A stretch of 64,000 bases of DNA, from assembly GCF_038002825.1 (NCBI RefSeq), contig NZ_JBBODF010000001.1, forward strand, positions 1,302,001 through 1,366,000. The letters are read 5' to 3'. The number at the start of each line of letters is the position of its first letter. Positions within the stretch are counted from its first letter, which is position 1. Positions 61,490 through 64,000 of this stretch are shown one piece after another. The notes beneath the pieces were generated by a model that was not told where the DNA came from, did not search any database, and worked only from the letters and a program-made list of their open reading frames with translations. The stretch is from Paenibacillus sp. FSL H8-0048 (GTDB lineage Bacteria > Bacillota > Bacilli > Paenibacillales > Paenibacillaceae). A program made the position numbers and the translations under genes.

Positions 61490-61530
61490 GGATTACACGC
61501 CTATCGGAGCCTCCTGCATCCCGCTATTTG

Positions 61531-61818
61531 TCAGCGGAACATTCCCCATAAGCGGATCAGGTGAAACGTATTGTTCGGATCAATCTTTTGGGCAATGACG
61601 AATTTCACAATTTGTTCTTCCTGTGCAGACGTCAGCTTCTCATGCATCACCGACGAGGCATTACGCACCAGCTTACGTACAACTGCTGTATCCTGCAGCT
61701 CCTGCTTGGAGATGCCGGTAATCATATTCTTGACGCGTTCCTTGACCGCCGGATTCTTCATCTTCAGCTTGATGCGATCCACCAGCTGGGGACTGATTCC
61801 ATATTGCTGATAACCCAA
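61531..61818 (-). CDS. spoVIF: Stage VI sporulation protein F
   Basis: 95 residues from a TTG with AGGAGG eight bases upstream; a GTG three codons earlier overlaps that site. GYQQYGISPQLVDRIKLKMKNPAVKERVKNMITGISKQELQDTAVVRKLVRNASSVMHEKLTSAQEEQIVKFVIAQKIDPNNTFHLIRLWGMFR is the characteristic helical SpoVIF sequence. In B. subtilis this family is needed for spore coat assembly. It supports the host being a spore former. It lies just downstream of recG. Confidence 0.92.
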   Translation of the reverse strand: MGYQQYGISPQLVDRIKLKMKNPAVKERVKNMITGISKQELQDTAVVRKLVRNASSVMHEKLTSAQEEQIVKFVIAQKIDPNNTFHLIRLWGMFR

Positions 61819-61884
61819 GTACAGCACCTCCTGTCATATCCAATCATTCACAGTATATGAAGGCAGGTGCCCGGATGTGCCTGT

Positions 61885-63936
61885 TCAGTCAATTAAATCC
61901 CCCTGAAAAATTTGTTCCTGCTGCAAATACCCGCGCAGCGGCGCAACATCCGCCGAGGTCCAGAAGGAAGCCTCCCGCAGCAGCTCCGCAGCATCATCGC
62001 GCGCCAGCTCCAGCGTCTCGAAGTCAGCGGTCATATCCGCCAGCCGGAATTCGGGCAGGCCGCTCTGCTTCGTCCCGAAGAAATCCCCCGGTCCGCGCAG
62101 CTCCAGATCCCGCCGTGATACCTCGAACCCGTCATCCGTATCTGTCATTGCAGTCATCCGCTCGCGCCCGATCTCCGACTTCGGATCAGCCATCAGCACA
62201 CAGTAGGAAGCATGCTCTCCTCTGCCGACCCGGCCGCGCAGCTGATGCAGCTGAGACAGCCCGAAGCGGTCAGCGTCCATGATAATCATCAGCGTGGCAT
62301 TCGGGACATCGACACCGACCTCTACGACCGTTGTAGACACCAGAAGCTGCAATTCGTTGCTGTAGAAGTTCCGCATGACCTCGTCCTTCTCGGACGGTGT
62401 CATTCTCCCGTGAAGCAAGCCCACCTTATAATTAGGAAAAGCCTGCGACATCTGCACATGCAGATCAATCGCATTCTGTACATCCAGCTTCTCTGACTCC
62501 TCAATCAGCGGACAGATCAGATAAGCTTGCCGCCCTTGCTCAATCTCCCGGCTGATCAGATTCATCACCCGCTCCAGCAGATCCGGCTTCACCCAGTAGG
62601 TGGTAATCGGCACACGCCCCTTCGGCCGTTCGGATAACGTAGACACATCCATATCCCCAAAGACGGTGATTGCCAGCGTCCGCGGGATTGGAGTGGCGGT
62701 CATCGTCAGCACATCCGGGTTATACCCCTTGCGCCGCAGGACACTGCGCTGGTTCACCCCGAAGCGGTGCTGCTCATCCGTAACCACAAGCCCCAGGCTG
62801 CGGAAGAAGACATCCTCCTGGATCAGCGCATGAGTCCCGACGACCACATCCAGCATACCCATCTGTAGATCGGCCAGCAGATCCTTCCGTTTGCGGCCGG
62901 TTACGCTGCCGGTCAGCAGGCCCACGGTAATACCGAAGGGCTCGAACATCCTCGTGAGCGAGCGCATATGCTGCTCTGCCAGGATTTCAGTCGGCACCAT
63001 CAGCGCACCCTGAAATCCGGATTTTACAGTTGCGTAGAGCGCTATGGCCGCGAGTACCGTTTTGCCGGAGCCCACATCGCCTTGAAGCAGCCGGTTCATG
63101 CAATACCCTGAACGCATATCCTGCAGAATCTCCAGCTCCACATGCTTCTGGGCATCGGTCAGCTCAAACGGCAGGCTGCGCACGAATTGCCTCACTGTTG
63201 CATTGTCCACAGTATGAACTACGCCATCCATCCGGCCACGGTTCAGCACGCGGAAGGCTTGTACCTTCAGCTGGAACAGGAACAGCTCCTCATACACCAT
63301 CCGGCGTCTTCCCTGCTGGCCCTCGCGCGTATCCTCCGGCTGATGAATCGTGGCAATCGCCCGCTTGCGTGACATGAAGTCATATTTGCTCATAATGCTG
63401 TGCGGCAGAATCTCAGGGATCAGGTCCCCGTACTGCTGCAACGCCTGGCCAATAATCCGGCGAATCCAGGACTGCGTAATCTTGCCACCGACGGAGTATA
63501 CCGGCTGCAGCGTTCCTGTCTTGCCTTCGCCCCGGTCCGGGAATTCATAGTTAGTCACCGTAATCTGATTGCGCTTCTGATCCCACTTCCCCGTCAGCAC
63601 CACTTCACGGCCGACCGTCAGTTGTTCACGCGCATAATGCTGGTTAAACCACGTAGCGGTGAACATCCACGGCTCGGCCACCATCTTGCAGCTCATACGG
63701 GATTTGCCCCCGAAGCGCTTGAGCACCGGAATGCCGATGACCTTGGCTATCACGGTTGCCTTGTCGCCGTGCTTGACCTCACTAAGAGATTTCGGACGGA
63801 AGTCCTCATACCGGAAAGGGTAATACTCCAGCAGATCCTTCACTGTAAAGACGCCAAAGGCGTGAAGCTCGCTTTGCTTTTGAGCGCTCACGCCAGTTAT
63901 TTGTTTCACTTCAATTGAATCCAAAGTAAGCACCAT
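61885..63936 (-). CDS. recG: ATP-dependent DNA helicase RecG
   Basis: 683 residues from the second methionine, which has AGGGG six bases upstream (the first abuts it). The N-terminal wedge/OB domain (VKHGDKATVIAKVIGIPVLKRFGGKSRMSCKMVAEP), Walker A LLQGDVGSGKTVLAAIALYATV, the motif II DEQHRFGVNQRSVLR (LVVTDEQHRFG), MTATPIPRTLAITVFGDMDVSTL (motif III) and QLRGRVGRGEHASYCVL (motif VI) are all present. The C-terminal RDLELRGPGDFFGTKQSGLPEFRLADM is diagnostic of RecG. It remodels stalled forks and Holliday junctions. No gene starts in the 64 bases between it and the window end. Confidence 0.97.
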   Translation of the reverse strand: MVLTLDSIEVKQITGVSAQKQSELHAFGVFTVKDLLEYYPFRYEDFRPKSLSEVKHGDKATVIAKVIGIPVLKRFGGKSRMSCKMVAEPWMFTATWFNQHYAREQLTVGREVVLTGKWDQKRNQITVTNYEFPDRGEGKTGTLQPVYSVGGKITQSWIRRIIGQALQQYGDLIPEILPHSIMSKYDFMSRKRAIATIHQPEDTREGQQGRRRMVYEELFLFQLKVQAFRVLNRGRMDGVVHTVDNATVRQFVRSLPFELTDAQKHVELEILQDMRSGYCMNRLLQGDVGSGKTVLAAIALYATVKSGFQGALMVPTEILAEQHMRSLTRMFEPFGITVGLLTGSVTGRKRKDLLADLQMGMLDVVVGTHALIQEDVFFRSLGLVVTDEQHRFGVNQRSVLRRKGYNPDVLTMTATPIPRTLAITVFGDMDVSTLSERPKGRVPITTYWVKPDLLERVMNLISREIEQGRQAYLICPLIEESEKLDVQNAIDLHVQMSQAFPNYKVGLLHGRMTPSEKDEVMRNFYSNELQLLVSTTVVEVGVDVPNATLMIIMDADRFGLSQLHQLRGRVGRGEHASYCVLMADPKSEIGRERMTAMTDTDDGFEVSRRDLELRGPGDFFGTKQSGLPEFRLADMTADFETLELARDDAAELLREASFWTSADVAPLRGYLQQEQIFQGDLID

Positions 63937-64000
63937 GTTCATCCCCTAACCTTAAGCGGGCCAGATGAATACGGCTAAGGTTCCGTTACCGACATGACTG

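Overview
The window looks like a chromosomal segment of a Paenibacillus-type, spore-forming Gram-positive bacterium. The support is strong AGGAGG-type ribosome binding sites, many rho-independent terminators, lipobox lipoproteins, a SpoVIF sporulation protein beside recG, a LytTR regulator, YesM/YesN-type sensor kinase and AraC-type response regulator pairs, LTA-synthase-like and PrsA-like proteins, and copper-amine-oxidase-type stalk domains. GC content looks intermediate. I see no rRNA, tRNA, CRISPR array or prophage. The one complete mobile element is an IS1182-family insertion sequence.

Layout. 1-2.3 kb: end of a sugar ABC transporter operon (permease cut by the window edge, plus its binding lipoprotein). 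2.5-3.6 kb: small proteins and a small HNH protein. 3.8-6.0 kb: a MerR regulator coupled to a C-terminally truncated Hsp33-like protein, behind a textbook MerR promoter. 6-9.8 kb: aldo/keto reductase, TPR membrane protein, and an ECF sigma factor with its DUF4179 partner. 9.9-13.6 kb: a MarR-controlled MMPL exporter. 13.7-17.7 kb: acetyltransferase, VanZ, rpiA, macro-domain protein and fsa (two sugar-phosphate enzymes). 17.7-19.4 kb: the IS, sitting in the loop of the fsa terminator. 19.6-21.3 kb: a MarR/MFS efflux pair. 21.3-21.6 kb: four tandem 52-bp repeats. 21.6-34 kb: HelD, FUSC-type exporter, PAP2 phosphatase, an Hfq-like protein, lactonase, LytTR regulator, PrsA-like foldase, nitroreductase, metallophosphoesterase and an aminoglycoside-phosphotransferase-like kinase.

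34-46 kb: ChrA, a stalk-domain lipoprotein, a TraX-like membrane protein, then a sugar-sensing and uptake locus. That locus has a membrane-anchored sugar-binding protein, a YesM-type kinase and a YesN-type regulator in one operon, followed by a ChvE/GguA/GguB-type multiple-monosaccharide ABC transporter. The likely logic is that the binding protein and kinase sense an extracellular sugar and the regulator induces the transporter. 46.4-49.7 kb: a small zinc-ribbon protein and a tightly overlapping three-gene cassette (a WYL-type regulator and two paralogous proteins of unknown function). This cassette is the best candidate for an undescribed system. 49.7-64 kb: LTA-synthase-like protein, a 700-bp repeat-rich non-coding stretch, aldose epimerase, MgtC, a short-chain dehydrogenase, a three-gene ABC importer with a structured 5' leader, NlpC/P60 hydrolase, small membrane proteins, YitT, SpoVIF and recG.

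Starts were chosen from Shine-Dalgarno spacing, so several differ from the longest open frame. Names rest on motif recognition by eye; no database search was run.
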